Assembly: GCF_038096175.1 (NCBI RefSeq)
Contig: NZ_CP151099.1
Span: 8,224,001 to 8,288,000 of the forward strand
Direction of reading: 5' to 3'
DNA: 64,000 nucleotides
Source: Nostoc sp. UHCC 0302
Lineage (GTDB): Bacteria; Cyanobacteriota; Cyanobacteriia; Cyanobacteriales; Nostocaceae
A program made the translations under genes and the position numbers. Positions 18,610 to 27,944 of this stretch are shown here, in pieces; position 1 is the first letter of the stretch; the number at the start of each line of letters is the position of its first letter. Under the pieces are notes generated by a model. It did not search any database and was not told where the DNA came from. It worked only from the letters and a program-made list of their open reading frames with translations.

Positions 18610-19695
18610 ATGCGAATTGCTCAAGTTGCCCCATTATGGGAAAGAGTACCGCCTCCTGCCTATGGCGGTACGGAGTTAGTAGTGGGGTTGTTAACTGATG
18701 AATTAGTCAGACGCGGACATGAAGTAACTCTATTTGCAACGGGAGATTCTATTAGCCTGGCAAAACTCGCAGCAGTTCATCCCCGTCCTCTCAGACAGGA
18801 TTCGACTATAAAGGAGTACAGCGTTTATGAGATGCTGCACCTAGCTTCAGTGTACGAACGGGCAGAAGAGTTTGATATTATTCACTGTCATACAGGGTAT
18901 ACGGGACTAGCTTATGCACATCTCGTCACAACCCCTACAGTTCATACGTTGCACGGTATCTTTACCCCAGACAACGAAAAGATGTTTATGTTTGGTAAAA
19001 AGCAAGCCTTTGTAAGCATTTCTGATGCACAACGAGAACCAAAGTTAGGACTGAATTATATTGCGACAGTTTATAACGGGATTGATGTTAATAGTTACGA
19101 GTTTTATCCCCAAGCAGAAAATCCACCTTACCTCGCATTTTTGGGTCGAATATCTCCAGAGAAAGGAGTGCATTTAGCAATAGAAATTGCTAAAAAAACT
19201 GGTTATTGTTTGAAAATAGCAGGGAAGGTAGATGCTGTTGATATCGAATATTTTGAGAAGCAAATCAAACCGCAAATTGACTCCAAGCAAATTCAGTATT
19301 TAGGTGAAGCCAACCACACGCAAAAAAATGCCCTAATGGGAGGTGCAGTAGCAACTTTGTTCCCAATTACTTGGCGAGAACCTTTTGGGTTGGTAATGGT
19401 TGAGTCAATGGCTTCAGGTACGCCAGTGATTGCGATGAAGCTGGGTTCTACTGTAGAGGTAATTTCCCACGGCAATACGGGTTTCTTATGTAACGACATT
19501 CCTGAGTGCATCAGTGCTATTGACCAGGTAACCAAGTTAGACCGCTATGCTTGTCGAAAATATGTAGAAAACCGTTTTAGCGTTCAAGAAATGACAAATG
19601 GTTATGAAGCAGTTTATCAACAAATTTTAGCAAAACGATTTGCTCATAACGGGTATTTCCGCAGTTTGGTTAGTTTAACTAACAGCCACACTTAA
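18610..19695 (+). CDS. glycosyltransferase family 4
   Basis: 361 residues from ATG 18610, chosen because AGGAGG ends 6 bases upstream; the preceding GTG (18607) is too close. GT-B motifs are LWERVPPPAYGGTELVV (donor/acceptor glycine loop), FDIIHCHTGYTGLAYAHL, FLGRISPEKGVHLAIEIAKK and the EX7E-type EPFGLVMVESMASGTPVIA. The acceptor sugar is not predictable. It ends 5 bp before the convergent DUF1499 gene. Confidence 0.9.
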   Translation: MRIAQVAPLWERVPPPAYGGTELVVGLLTDELVRRGHEVTLFATGDSISLAKLAAVHPRPLRQDSTIKEYSVYEMLHLASVYERAEEFDIIHCHTGYTGLAYAHLVTTPTVHTLHGIFTPDNEKMFMFGKKQAFVSISDAQREPKLGLNYIATVYNGIDVNSYEFYPQAENPPYLAFLGRISPEKGVHLAIEIAKKTGYCLKIAGKVDAVDIEYFEKQIKPQIDSKQIQYLGEANHTQKNALMGGAVATLFPITWREPFGLVMVESMASGTPVIAMKLGSTVEVISHGNTGFLCNDIPECISAIDQVTKLDRYACRKYVENRFSVQEMTNGYEAVYQQILAKRFAHNGYFRSLVSLTNSHT

Positions 19696-19700
19696 TTAGT

Positions 19701-20096
19701 CTAAATTTGGTTGAACTTCGCTCTAATTGCCTCTATGCGTTGACGATTGACACCCAAATCACCATAACCTAAGCGTGAGGCGGAGCGAACTTGAATTGTA
19801 TTAGTATTACGGTCAAGGTAGAATTCTACATCATCCACAAATCCCAACAATGCACTCTTAAATTCCGCATATAAATAATCGTCACTTTCAGTAATTATCT
19901 TAGTTCTGGGTAAAGACTGAATGATACCTTTAACAGCAGCGATCGCTTCTTCTGGTCTAGAGGTGAAAGTCAGCGGTGCAATTTGGTGTACTGCATCTGA
20001 ACTCTGACTGGAAACACAGTTAGGAGAGTTAGGGCAAGGTGCTAATTTACCATCGTGAACACCTAAATTATTCGGTCGTTTGCCTGCAAAAGCCAT
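19701..20096 (-). CDS. DUF1499 family protein
   Basis: 131 residues. The family signature CPNSPNCVSSQS is present near the N-terminus, with YLYAEFKSALLGFVDDVEFY and the terminal RSASRLGYGDLGVNRQRIE. Family members are small proteins of unknown function in proteobacteria, cyanobacteria and plastids. It is convergent with the glycosyltransferase gene with a 5-bp gap. Confidence 0.88.
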   Translation of the reverse strand: MAFAGKRPNNLGVHDGKLAPCPNSPNCVSSQSSDAVHQIAPLTFTSRPEEAIAAVKGIIQSLPRTKIITESDDYLYAEFKSALLGFVDDVEFYLDRNTNTIQVRSASRLGYGDLGVNRQRIEAIRAKFNQI

Positions 20097-20308
20097 AATT
20101 TTTTGGACAAGGATAAAGGTTAATAAAACTACTTTTTTATGCGAGAAATGGTTAGGAAATTACTGAATTTCCTATAAAATTAAGTTTACGCTAAAACAAC
20201 TATGTGAATGTTAAAAATTTAGCGAGAGTTTATTCATATTAAAATAACCCTGAGATTTGACTAAAACATCGGTGATGCGATCGCTTTATGATGCGGTAAG
20301 TATCGTCT

Positions 20309-21472
20309 ATGCAAAAACAGATTATGACGCAAACAACGTCTATAAATGACTCTGGGCGTTTGCAACTCGCACCTCTGGAAATCCCATCCCGTTTACTGTT
20401 GGGGCCGGGCCCCTCAAATATTCATCCTACAGTGCTTCAGGCGATGAATACTCCAGCAGTTGGACATCTTGATCCAGCTTTTCTGGCGCTTATGGATGAA
20501 ATTCAATCCCTGCTGCGCTATGTATGGCAGACAGAAAACCCACTAACTATTGCAGTCAGCGGTACAGGAACAGCTGCAATGGAAGCCACAATTGCTAATG
20601 TTACGGAACCCGGTGATGTGGTTTTGATTGGCGTAGCGGGATATTTTGGCAACCGCCTCGTTGATATGGCTGGGCGATATGGTGCAGATGTGCGAACCAT
20701 TACTAAACCTTGGGGACAAGTTTTCACGCTTGCAGAAATCCGAACTGCTGTTGAAACCCATCGTCCGGCTATACTAGCGCTAGTTCATGCCGAAACTTCC
20801 ACAGGCGCACGTCAACCATTAGAAGGAGTTGCTGAAGTTTGCCGTGAATTTGGCACTCTGCTACTGGTAGATACAGTGACTAGTCTGGGTGGCGTCCCGA
20901 TATTTTTGGATGCTTGGGGAGTTGATTTAGCTTATAGCTGTAGCCAAAAAGGATTGGGTTGTTCGCCTGGTGCTTCTCCCTTTACAATGAGTCCGCGGGC
21001 AGTTGAGAAATTGCAGCAGCGCCGCACGAAGGTTGCAAACTGGTATTTGGATATGTCGTTATTAGGTAAGTATTGGGGTACTGAACGCACATATCACCAT
21101 ACAGCTCCAATTAACCTCTACTATGCGCTGCGGGAAGCACTACGTTTAATTGTAGAAGAGGGTCTGGCAAACTGCTGGCAGCGTCATCAAAAGAATGTGG
21201 AATATCTCTGGCAAGGTTTGGAGGATATAGGATTGAGTTTGCACGTTGAAAGAGAGTTCAGGTTACCAACCCTAACTACTGTCCGTATTCCAGAAGGAGT
21301 AGATGGTAAAGCAATTGCACGCCAGTTACTCAATGAACATGGTATTGAGATTGGTGGTGGTCTTGGTGAACTAGCTGGTCAAGTCTGGCGTGTGGGGCTA
21401 ATGGGCTTCAATAGCCGCAAAGAAAGTGTTGACCAACTTTTAGCAGCACTACGGCAGGTATTACCTAAATAG
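20309..21472 (+). CDS. class-V PLP aminotransferase, alanine/serine--glyoxylate type
   Basis: 387 residues. The N-terminus carries LLLGPGPSNIHPTVLQAM, typical of alanine-glyoxylate and serine-glyoxylate aminotransferases, and SGTGTAAMEA forms the phosphate cup. LVDTVTSLGG has the Asp that pairs with the pyridine nitrogen, and SCSQKGLGCSPG holds the PLP-binding Lys. The enzyme would convert glyoxylate to glycine in photorespiration; amino-donor preference cannot be read from sequence. An alternative start is ATG 20324. The gene stands alone. Confidence 0.9.
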   Translation: MQKQIMTQTTSINDSGRLQLAPLEIPSRLLLGPGPSNIHPTVLQAMNTPAVGHLDPAFLALMDEIQSLLRYVWQTENPLTIAVSGTGTAAMEATIANVTEPGDVVLIGVAGYFGNRLVDMAGRYGADVRTITKPWGQVFTLAEIRTAVETHRPAILALVHAETSTGARQPLEGVAEVCREFGTLLLVDTVTSLGGVPIFLDAWGVDLAYSCSQKGLGCSPGASPFTMSPRAVEKLQQRRTKVANWYLDMSLLGKYWGTERTYHHTAPINLYYALREALRLIVEEGLANCWQRHQKNVEYLWQGLEDIGLSLHVEREFRLPTLTTVRIPEGVDGKAIARQLLNEHGIEIGGGLGELAGQVWRVGLMGFNSRKESVDQLLAALRQVLPK

Positions 21473-21970
21473 TTTTGGGTACAATTTGGTGCGTTACACA
21501 CTGTTAACGCACCTGATAAAAAGAGCAGTAGATTTTTCTGCGTATTGTTAGGCTATCCAAAACTCACTGCGAGAAAAAACCAGCAACTAGCAGAGGGAAA
21601 AGTATTAAAATAGACATAATTAAGACGAGAGTTGCCGGGTCAACTTTAATATGATTCTTTTGTGGCTCGCGCATTTGATAATAACTCAGTATTAAAATAG
21701 GTATAATAACTCAAACTAAAGTATGTTTACTCTTTTTTCAAAGCAGAATCCGGGTGAAAAGTGTAAAATTTTTTGCACAGTAGTTTTTACTTGCTAGTTA
21801 ATTGAGCAAACTGAGGCTTTTAAGAATATACAGGAGAATTCAAGAATCAGAATTCTGAATTGGGAAATAAAACATTCTTTTTAACTGACTTTACTTCGAC
21901 TAGGCTCAGTAACCATGAGGACTATATTGTTTACTTCACCTTTGTTGAAATTCGCCATAACTCAAAAATC
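21473..21970. other. spacer holding a small membrane-peptide gene
   Basis: Apart from the 36-codon frame listed separately, this spacer shows only AT-rich sequence and short imperfect repeats (GAATTC-containing, 21836-21858). The GTPase gene ends at its right edge. Confidence 0.5.
21564..21674 (-). CDS. putative 36-aa single-span membrane peptide
   Basis: The peptide begins MREPQKNHIKVDPATL and continues into one hydrophobic helix (residues 15-33, VLIMSILILFPLLVAGFF) ending SQ. The charged N-terminus followed by a single TM is typical of the small membrane proteins common in cyanobacteria. It matches none of the photosystem or cytochrome b6f small subunits I can recall. No clear ribosome binding site lies upstream, so the call rests on the amphipathic-to-hydrophobic layout and clean ATG-to-TGA frame. 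Confidence 0.45.
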   Translation of the reverse strand: MREPQKNHIKVDPATLVLIMSILILFPLLVAGFFSQ

Positions 21971-23335
21971 TTAGAACTTTACCCCCAACTCCTGGCGCAG
22001 ACGATACAAAATTGTGTTTTGGTCAACTTGAGAAAGAATTTCTTGAATGACGCTGCTAGCGCCCAATTGTCCCCAAGTGCAGCCTTTTTCGAGATACACT
22101 TGAGCTGCTTTCCCAACGGAATATGCTCCGTAACCAGCAATACCAGCTTGGGCGATCGCACTACCAGCGTAAGCAGTAATATTAGTGGGATTGTCACCGC
22201 TAGCTAAGGCAGCTGTACTCTTACCTAAACCTAACAAGAAACTGCTGCCTAATTCTCCCAGCAGTAAGCCACCGGAACTGAATAAAATCGTTTTTAAAAT
22301 CTTGCTGGCTTCATAACTAGTCATAGGCAAACCATACAATCTCGCCAAAGCGCGAATTAAAGCTAAATCAGCCACTGTGCCGCCAAGTATATCTAAAAAG
22401 GCGACGGGATTTAACGCTACTGCTAAAGCTTTGTATTTGGTAAATTGCCAGATGATCTCTTCAGCTTCTTGTTGACGTAAGTCGATGGTTTTTTGGGCGA
22501 TCGCTTCTTCTGCATCGCGTGCTTGAATAAGTGCATTTAAGGCGAGAAGCGATCGCCCTTCGCGATTGAGAATATTTAAAATTGTCTGCTTGAGTTCATC
22601 CACCTGGATTGGTGGCGTTTCCCATTCATAACTGACGCGACCATCAGCCCACTCAACCCGCACTTCCATTGGTGCTGGTTCCGCCGCCACCATAACAATT
22701 TCATCAGGTAGTAGAGGCTTTGCTTCGATATGTCCTGCACCTAGTTGTTGCAAATTTTGGTAAATCGCAGCTTGGTCTGTATCTGGGTAAAGGTCTATCT
22801 TGTTAAAGACTAAAATCAGGGGTTTTTGCGCCTGTCGCAATTCTAAAAGTGCTTGATACTCAGTCCGTGTGATGTCGCCAGAAACGATAAACAAAATCAA
22901 GTCTGCTTGATGCACAACTTCTCGTGCCATTTGCGATCGCGATTCACCCTCAATTTCATCTAATCCAGGGGTATCAATTAACTCTACTTGTACTTTACCT
23001 CCTGGCTGCCACCGCACAGAACGCGGCCATTGAGTGACTCCGTTCAAAGGGCCAGTTTGCAGAATCTTGTCTCCCAATAAAGCATTCAATACCGCTGATT
23101 TACCACGACTCACCAGACCAAAAGCGGCAATTCTAATCACATTAGAGTCTAGCTTGTTGAGTGTAGAGTTCAAAGCCTCCAATTCTGGTTTGACCAAACC
23201 TGCCAATTCTGGGTTAGATGATAACTGTCCTGACTTACGAAGATATCCATACCAAGACAGCGCTTGTCTTAGACTGGCGCGGGCCCGATTTAAATGAGTT
23301 TCTTGCAGATTTCGCACAAAATTAGATTGATTCAA
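21971..23335 (-). CDS. dynamin-like/Era-type GTPase with C-terminal membrane region (DUF697-like)
   Basis: 454 residues. The G-domain is complete: P-loop GLVSRGKSAVLNALLG, switch G3 LIDTPGLDEIEGES, and G4 VFNKIDLYP. The C-terminal 150 residues hold hydrophobic segments (FLDILGGTVADLALIRALAR, LLLGELGSSFLLGLG) like the DUF697 region of YcjF-type proteins. Members are thought to act at membranes, but the role is unknown. The gene is monocistronic and lies divergent from the pentapeptide gene. Confidence 0.85.
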   Translation of the reverse strand: MNQSNFVRNLQETHLNRARASLRQALSWYGYLRKSGQLSSNPELAGLVKPELEALNSTLNKLDSNVIRIAAFGLVSRGKSAVLNALLGDKILQTGPLNGVTQWPRSVRWQPGGKVQVELIDTPGLDEIEGESRSQMAREVVHQADLILFIVSGDITRTEYQALLELRQAQKPLILVFNKIDLYPDTDQAAIYQNLQQLGAGHIEAKPLLPDEIVMVAAEPAPMEVRVEWADGRVSYEWETPPIQVDELKQTILNILNREGRSLLALNALIQARDAEEAIAQKTIDLRQQEAEEIIWQFTKYKALAVALNPVAFLDILGGTVADLALIRALARLYGLPMTSYEASKILKTILFSSGGLLLGELGSSFLLGLGKSTAALASGDNPTNITAYAGSAIAQAGIAGYGAYSVGKAAQVYLEKGCTWGQLGASSVIQEILSQVDQNTILYRLRQELGVKF

Positions 23336-23448
23336 AGTTGAAAAAACAAGACGCTATATATTAATTTTGCTCTAATTCCTAACCTATCTGTGTATTATCT
23401 CAACTTAAAGTAGATTTAGAGATTCTTATAGCCTAGTAGAGTCACAAT

Positions 23449-24120
23449 ATGGTTAAAAAGCGCACAGAGCAGAATAAGTCAATAGAACCGCCTGAACTAC
23501 CGGAGGAACTGGTTATTGAAAAATTACCAGATGGGGAACTATCTGAGCTTGATTCTTATAAAAATTTACTTTTATTAAATTGTCAACTGACTGGTGCTAG
23601 AGGCGTAACTATTGAACAGTCACATTTCCAAAATGTACAAATGGCTGATGAGCGATTTTCTCGTTTTGATTTGAGTGATATTCGTTTTGATAAATGTGAC
23701 TTTGCTAATACTGAATGGGATAAAGCCAGCCTTAATAGGGTGGAATTTAACAGTTGTCGGATTTTAGGATTTAAAGTAATAAAATCCCAAATTAAAAATA
23801 CTTTAATAAAAGACTGTCATGGTAAGTTTGCTCAGTTTGAGTTTACAAAATTTAAAGCTACTCGTTTTGAAAACTGTGTACTAGAAGATACTAACTTTCA
23901 AGATGCAGATTTATCTAATGTTACTTTTCTAAATTGTAATCTTCGTAATGCTATGTTGTCTGGTGCGAAACTTACAGGTACTGATTTTAGAGGTTCACAA
24001 ATAGAAGATTTACAGGTAAGCATTGAGCAGCTACGAGGAGCTATTTTTGACCCATTACAAGCCGTTTATATTTTAGAGCGTCATGCTGGAGTTATAGTAA
24101 AATACTCTGATTATGAATAA
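23449..24120 (+). CDS. pentapeptide-repeat protein
   Basis: 223 residues. After a charged N-terminus, pentapeptide rungs run from about residue 40 to 195 in two runs (for example FSRFDLSDIRFDKCDFANTE and LEDTNFQDADLSNVTFLNCN), forming a right-handed quadrilateral helix. A short C-terminal cap follows (FDPLQAVYILERHAGVIVKY). It has no signal peptide, so it is likely cytosolic. Function unknown. Codons are AT-rich compared with neighbouring genes. Confidence 0.85.
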   Translation: MVKKRTEQNKSIEPPELPEELVIEKLPDGELSELDSYKNLLLLNCQLTGARGVTIEQSHFQNVQMADERFSRFDLSDIRFDKCDFANTEWDKASLNRVEFNSCRILGFKVIKSQIKNTLIKDCHGKFAQFEFTKFKATRFENCVLEDTNFQDADLSNVTFLNCNLRNAMLSGAKLTGTDFRGSQIEDLQVSIEQLRGAIFDPLQAVYILERHAGVIVKYSDYE

Positions 24121-24300
24121 TTTTAACTTTAGGCATTTAAATCGCCTCGTAATCTCAAATATATATGGGATTAAATAAAAATGCTAAGTTAAAATATCAC
24201 TTTTACTCACAAGCTTTGGTGAAGCGATCGCCTGCGAACAGCAATTGTATAACTCGGTCTTTGTGTAGCTTCTCGTTTACTCTTAACTAACCGAAAGTCA

Positions 24301-24974
24301 TTATCTATATATAAATGTTCTAGAGCAATGTTCTAGAGCAGAAGTTGCGAGATAAGCTTTTTCTAATTTTTTTGCAGTATTTCTATCTATATTTTCTAAT
24401 TTCAGGTCTTGCTGTGAGTCTGCGTTCGATAATGATTCTTTAAATTGAGATTTTACTATTGTGGTAAACCACTCGTTTGCATCATCAATCGTTAGCGCAT
24501 TCTCTCTGTTTTTTAAAGCTTGGAATATTCCAACATTTTTGATGTACCACTGCTCATTTTGAACTGAATACTTTTGCAATACCATTAAATCGTACGCTGG
24601 TAGCTTCGATATAAATTTTCGCCAAAAAGCAGATTTTTGTCCTGGCGTATAGCGAGCAATATTCGCATAGTAACCATCGTCATGAAAAATTTGGTAAGAC
24701 TGATCGTGTAATCTACCTGCAAAATGTCTTGAAAAGGTATAGTAGACCATAATGGTATCCATACTCCCATGACAATTGGTACTTGTTCGATAACTTTAGG
24801 ATAGGGATTGCGTCGGCTCAATTCTGCAAAATATGGCGCTAATTCATTTTTATAAAATTCTATTTTGCTTTTTAAAGGCTCTACATTGCGACCTTTAACA
24901 AGTTCTAAAATTTTATTTTTAAGTTCTGATGTACCCCAAATTACTAATTCTTTATCAATTGTAATATTGAACAT
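24301..24974 (-). pseudogene. frameshifted conserved gene (single-base loss)
   Basis: Two overlapping frames together encode one protein of about 224 residues: MFNITIDKELVIWGTSELKN up to VWIPLWSTIPFQDIL (24974 to about 24720), then GRLHDQSYQIFHDDGYYANI to the end at 24301. At the junction the DNA reads ATT TTG CA GGT AGA; restoring one base (CCA) gives FQDILPGRLHDQ in a single frame. So one base is missing near 24718-24720, by mutation or sequencing error. The IPFQDILPGR..QSYQIF sequence looks conserved, possibly from a lipid-associated PAP/fibrillin-like family, but I am not sure. A 13-bp tandem duplication (TGTTCTAGAGCAA/G, about 24314-24340) sits in the last codons. Confidence 0.7.
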
Positions 24975-25054
24975 TTATATTTACCCCGGATAATTTCTGG
25001 TGCAACGCAGAGACGCAGTTAATGGCGTCTCTACTTAAATAGCACCGTTAGTGA

Positions 25055-25396
25055 CTACCACCAAATCCGATTTCCATTTTCGTCAACTCGTGCCTGTCTA
25101 ATCACATCGGAAATTTCTTCCGCATCTTTAACGTGGTGGAGTGCTTTCTTATCGCCATCGGGTTCGTCCACAACAAAATAAGTTGGAACTGTAATATGGT
25201 CGCCTGTAATGTCTGGTGAATCAACAGCTACCTGCTGGGATTTTTCTTCAACCGATTCAGGCTTATCAGAAATTCTATCTCCTGGATTTGCGGTTAAATT
25301 TCTTTCTTTAGCTGTTGGTTCTTCGCGAGAATGCCAATCTTCGCTTACTGGTTGATTAATTTGATTGTCTTTATTCTCTTGATTATTCTTAGTCAT
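25055..25396 (-). CDS. hypothetical hydrophilic protein
   Basis: 113 residues, highly polar and Asn/Asp/Glu rich at the N-terminus (MTKNNQENKDNQINQPVSED), with a more ordered C-terminal third (VPTYFVVDEPDGDKKALHHV, then DVIRQARVDENGNRIWW). The first two thirds are probably disordered. No family recognised. Its own promoter is in the 400-bp spacer upstream. Confidence 0.65.
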   Translation of the reverse strand: MTKNNQENKDNQINQPVSEDWHSREEPTAKERNLTANPGDRISDKPESVEEKSQQVAVDSPDITGDHITVPTYFVVDEPDGDKKALHHVKDAEEISDVIRQARVDENGNRIWW

Positions 25397-25811
25397 GGCT
25401 TTTTCAGGAATTGAACACTATGTCTTTACTAACATCACTTTAAAGAGTTTAAAGGTGTGAAGAGTTCTTTCCCTGGAGAGAATTTAAGAATAAATATTCT
25501 TAGTACCACCTCTTAGGTTAGATATTAGTGCACAGGTTTATAAGCAACCTCCGACTCCAGAAACAAATAATAGTCAACCCTTGTGAGGAATTTAAAATTC
25601 AAAAAAATATTGTGAATTTTGAGAGAAGTTCAGATCAGCGGCTTCCGCTGATCTGAACTTCTCCTGTCGGAGACGCTTCTCTGCGAGAGGCTCCGCCAAC
25701 GCGTAGCTTGCCTCCCCATAGGGGTAGGGTGATTTTGAATTTTAGTGTCGACTTTTCTGTGCAGCTTAAGGCAGTATAGCAACAGTTATCTCGTGAAAGT
25801 TCCTGCTGAAT
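25397..25811. repeat. spacer with GC-rich dispersed repeat
   Basis: Around 25625-25720 the spacer holds a GC-rich palindrome-rich segment (AGCGGCTTCCGCTGATCTG; CTGCGAGAGGCTCCGCCAAC; CGCGTAGCTTGCC). Similar blocks recur at 27838-27915, 30945-30985, 48270-48330 and 60095-60265. They have no coding capacity and look like a REP-type dispersed repeat. Confidence 0.65.
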
Positions 25812-26825
25812 TTACTTCTTTAGTTGAAAGGGTGTATATTTTCCACCTAATGCTTCTACAATGCTGCGAGTATTGGCTTCTATCATTTTGATATAAGAAT
25901 CGCCGTTACTCCCCTTAGCACCAATTGAATCAGAGTAAAGTTGTTGTGGTGCTAAATTTATGCCTGCTTCTTGAGCAACAGTTTTAATTAAAGCTGGGTT
26001 AATTGTAGTTTCGGCAAAAATTGCCGGAACGCCGATCTTTTTAATTGACTCTACCAATCTTTGGACTGTTTGAGCGCTGGGTTGTTCTTCAGTGCTAATC
26101 CCAATTAAAGTTCCTGCGATCGCAATCCCATAAGCTCGTCCATAATATTGAAATGCATCGTGGGTTGTTACAAGTTTGCGTTTATCTGCGGGAATAGTTT
26201 GAATCTGTTGATTAACCCAGCTATGCAATTGCGTTAATTCATTAGTAAGTTGTGATGCTTTTTGGGTAAATTCTTCTCTATCTTCAGGTGATAATTTAAT
26301 TAACCCATCCCGAATCACATTCACCATTGCGATCGCATTTTCTGCACTGCCCCAAACGTGAGGATCTGGGACAACTTCACCTTTACCTTTATGAGACAGC
26401 GCTGTGGGCGGGTTTCCCGACTTGAGGCGACTGTCGTCTAACTGCAAAGGTTTAACAACTTCCCCCACTGCTAATTGCTGCGCTTTCCCACCAGAGGCTT
26501 TCATTAATTTAATCAGTCCAGGTTCCAAATTGTAACCGTTATACAAAATCAAATCTGCCTCTTCCAAAAACCTACTATCTGCTGGTACTGGTTCATAAAC
26601 ATGGGGATCAGTTCCTGGTTTGAGAATTCCAGTTAGTTGAATTTCGTCTCCTCCAACTTTTTGTGCCAAATCAGCAATGATAGTGCTAGTTGCAACCACT
26701 CGCGGCTTATCTCCCTTGGCAGTGTTGCGATTAGAGTTCTGTTGAGTACAACTAAATAAAGCCAAAGACAAAAGCATTCCCAAGCAAAGTCTAGAAATCG
26801 GGCTAGAAACTATTTTTCTCTTCAT
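25812..26825 (-). CDS. mntC: metal ABC transporter substrate-binding lipoprotein (MntC/ZnuA-like)
   Basis: 337 residues from ATG 26825. Signal peptide with lipobox LALFSC places it as a lipid-anchored periplasmic protein. The metal site can be read as His (GTDPHVYEP), His (DPHVWGSAENA), Glu (AIFAETTIN) and Asp (LYSDSIG). The His-His-Glu-Asp set is that of Mn/Fe binders of the MntC/TroA type, whereas zinc-specific ZnuA usually has a third His and a His-rich loop, absent here. Zn or Fe cannot be excluded. Divergent from mntA, with which it should form one transporter. Codons upstream to 26885 look non-coding. Confidence 0.88.
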   Translation of the reverse strand: MKRKIVSSPISRLCLGMLLSLALFSCTQQNSNRNTAKGDKPRVVATSTIIADLAQKVGGDEIQLTGILKPGTDPHVYEPVPADSRFLEEADLILYNGYNLEPGLIKLMKASGGKAQQLAVGEVVKPLQLDDSRLKSGNPPTALSHKGKGEVVPDPHVWGSAENAIAMVNVIRDGLIKLSPEDREEFTQKASQLTNELTQLHSWVNQQIQTIPADKRKLVTTHDAFQYYGRAYGIAIAGTLIGISTEEQPSAQTVQRLVESIKKIGVPAIFAETTINPALIKTVAQEAGINLAPQQLYSDSIGAKGSNGDSYIKMIEANTRSIVEALGGKYTPFQLKK

Positions 26826-26974
26826 ACTGTTGACTGTTGCATTACCGCGGCTATTACTGCTGTATATCTGAAGTATTAGTTTCATTTATCTTGGATATTA
26901 CTTCTAATTATAGATTTTTTCATATTTATCTCATATTTATAGTAAGCTCAAGAAATGAATATTGAAGCATAGTT
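26826..26974. promoter_or_regulatory. divergent promoter region of the metal transporter
   Basis: About 150 bp separate the two start codons. The region is AT-rich, with TTTATAGTAAG at about 26937-26947 as a possible -10 for the plus strand. I see no canonical Zur box (TGATAATNATTATCA) and no clear Fur or MntR palindrome. Shared control of both arms is inferred from the arrangement. Confidence 0.4.
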
Positions 26975-27802
26975 ATGAAAAACCCCTATTTAGCCTCACA
27001 ACTTAGCCTATCTCCCAGAAATACAGCAGGTTTACCTGCACAAATTGCCAAAACTATTGATATGAGTTCTACTGCACCAATTAACATTACCCATTTAGGG
27101 GTACATTACCGGATACAAGAAGCCTTAAGAGACGTTAACTGTATTGTCAAACCGGGACGACTCACAGGTATTTTTGGCCCTAATGGTGCTGGCAAAAGTA
27201 CGTTGATGAAAGCAATGTTGGGCTTAGTTCCCGTTAGCAGTGGTAAGGTGTTGTACCGAAGCAAACCTTTGATGCAGCAACTAGAAAAAGTTGCCTATGT
27301 ACCACAGCGCAGCCAAATCGACTGGACTTATCCTGCTACGGTTTGGGATGTAGTGATGATGGGAAGGGTGAAGAAAACAGGTTGGTTGCGTAGCTTTTCA
27401 GCAGTTAGTAGGCAAGTAGCAAAAAACTCCCTAGAAAGAGTTGGGATGATAGAATATCGCGATCGCCCCATTGGACAATTATCAGGGGGACAGCAGCAAC
27501 GAGTATTTTTAGCCCGTGCTTTAACACAGCAAGCTGAAATTTTCTGTTTTGATGAACCTTTAGTAGGTATTGATCAGAAAACTCAGACAGTAATTTTTGA
27601 AGTCTTCCATGAACTTGCTGCAACCGGCAAAATTGTCCTAGTAGTTAACCATGACTTAGGAGAATCAATTGCCCACTTTGACGATTTAATCTTACTAAAC
27701 CGCGAACTAATTGCCACAGGTTCACGGCAACAAGTACTCACAGAAGATAATTTACTTCACGCTTATGGCGGCAAAGTAATGTACTTTTCAGAAGCAGCAT
27801 AG
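26975..27802 (+). CDS. mntA: metal ABC transporter ATP-binding protein
   Basis: 275 residues. Walker A GPNGAGKST, Q-loop VPQRSQIDW, signature LSGGQQQRVFLARAL, Walker B FCFDEPLVGID and the H-loop NHDLG are all intact. ATG 27062 (MSSTAP) is an alternative start, since the first 29 residues precede the usual domain boundary. It sits divergent from the binding protein and 142 bp before the permease; the spacer to the permease holds a GC-rich dispersed repeat. It powers Mn (or Zn/Fe) uptake with MntB and MntC. Confidence 0.9.
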   Translation: MKNPYLASQLSLSPRNTAGLPAQIAKTIDMSSTAPINITHLGVHYRIQEALRDVNCIVKPGRLTGIFGPNGAGKSTLMKAMLGLVPVSSGKVLYRSKPLMQQLEKVAYVPQRSQIDWTYPATVWDVVMMGRVKKTGWLRSFSAVSRQVAKNSLERVGMIEYRDRPIGQLSGGQQQRVFLARALTQQAEIFCFDEPLVGIDQKTQTVIFEVFHELAATGKIVLVVNHDLGESIAHFDDLILLNRELIATGSRQQVLTEDNLLHAYGGKVMYFSEAA

Positions 27803-27837
27803 TTATGACTTATCATTCACAAATGACAAATGACCAA

Positions 27838-27922
27838 TACTTCTCTACGAGAGGCTGCGCCCTAAGCGTAGCTATGCCGCAGGCTTTACGACTTCTCTAC
27901 GAGACGCTACGCGAAAGCTCAG
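27838..27922. repeat. GC-rich dispersed repeat within the mnt operon
   Basis: CTTCTCTACGAGAGGCTGCG and CTTCTCTACGAGACGCTACG form two related half-units with internal palindromes. The repeat separates mntA from mntB, so the operon transcript would carry a structured spacer. Confidence 0.6.
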
Positions 27923-27944
27923 TACAAGTGACCAATGACAAACT

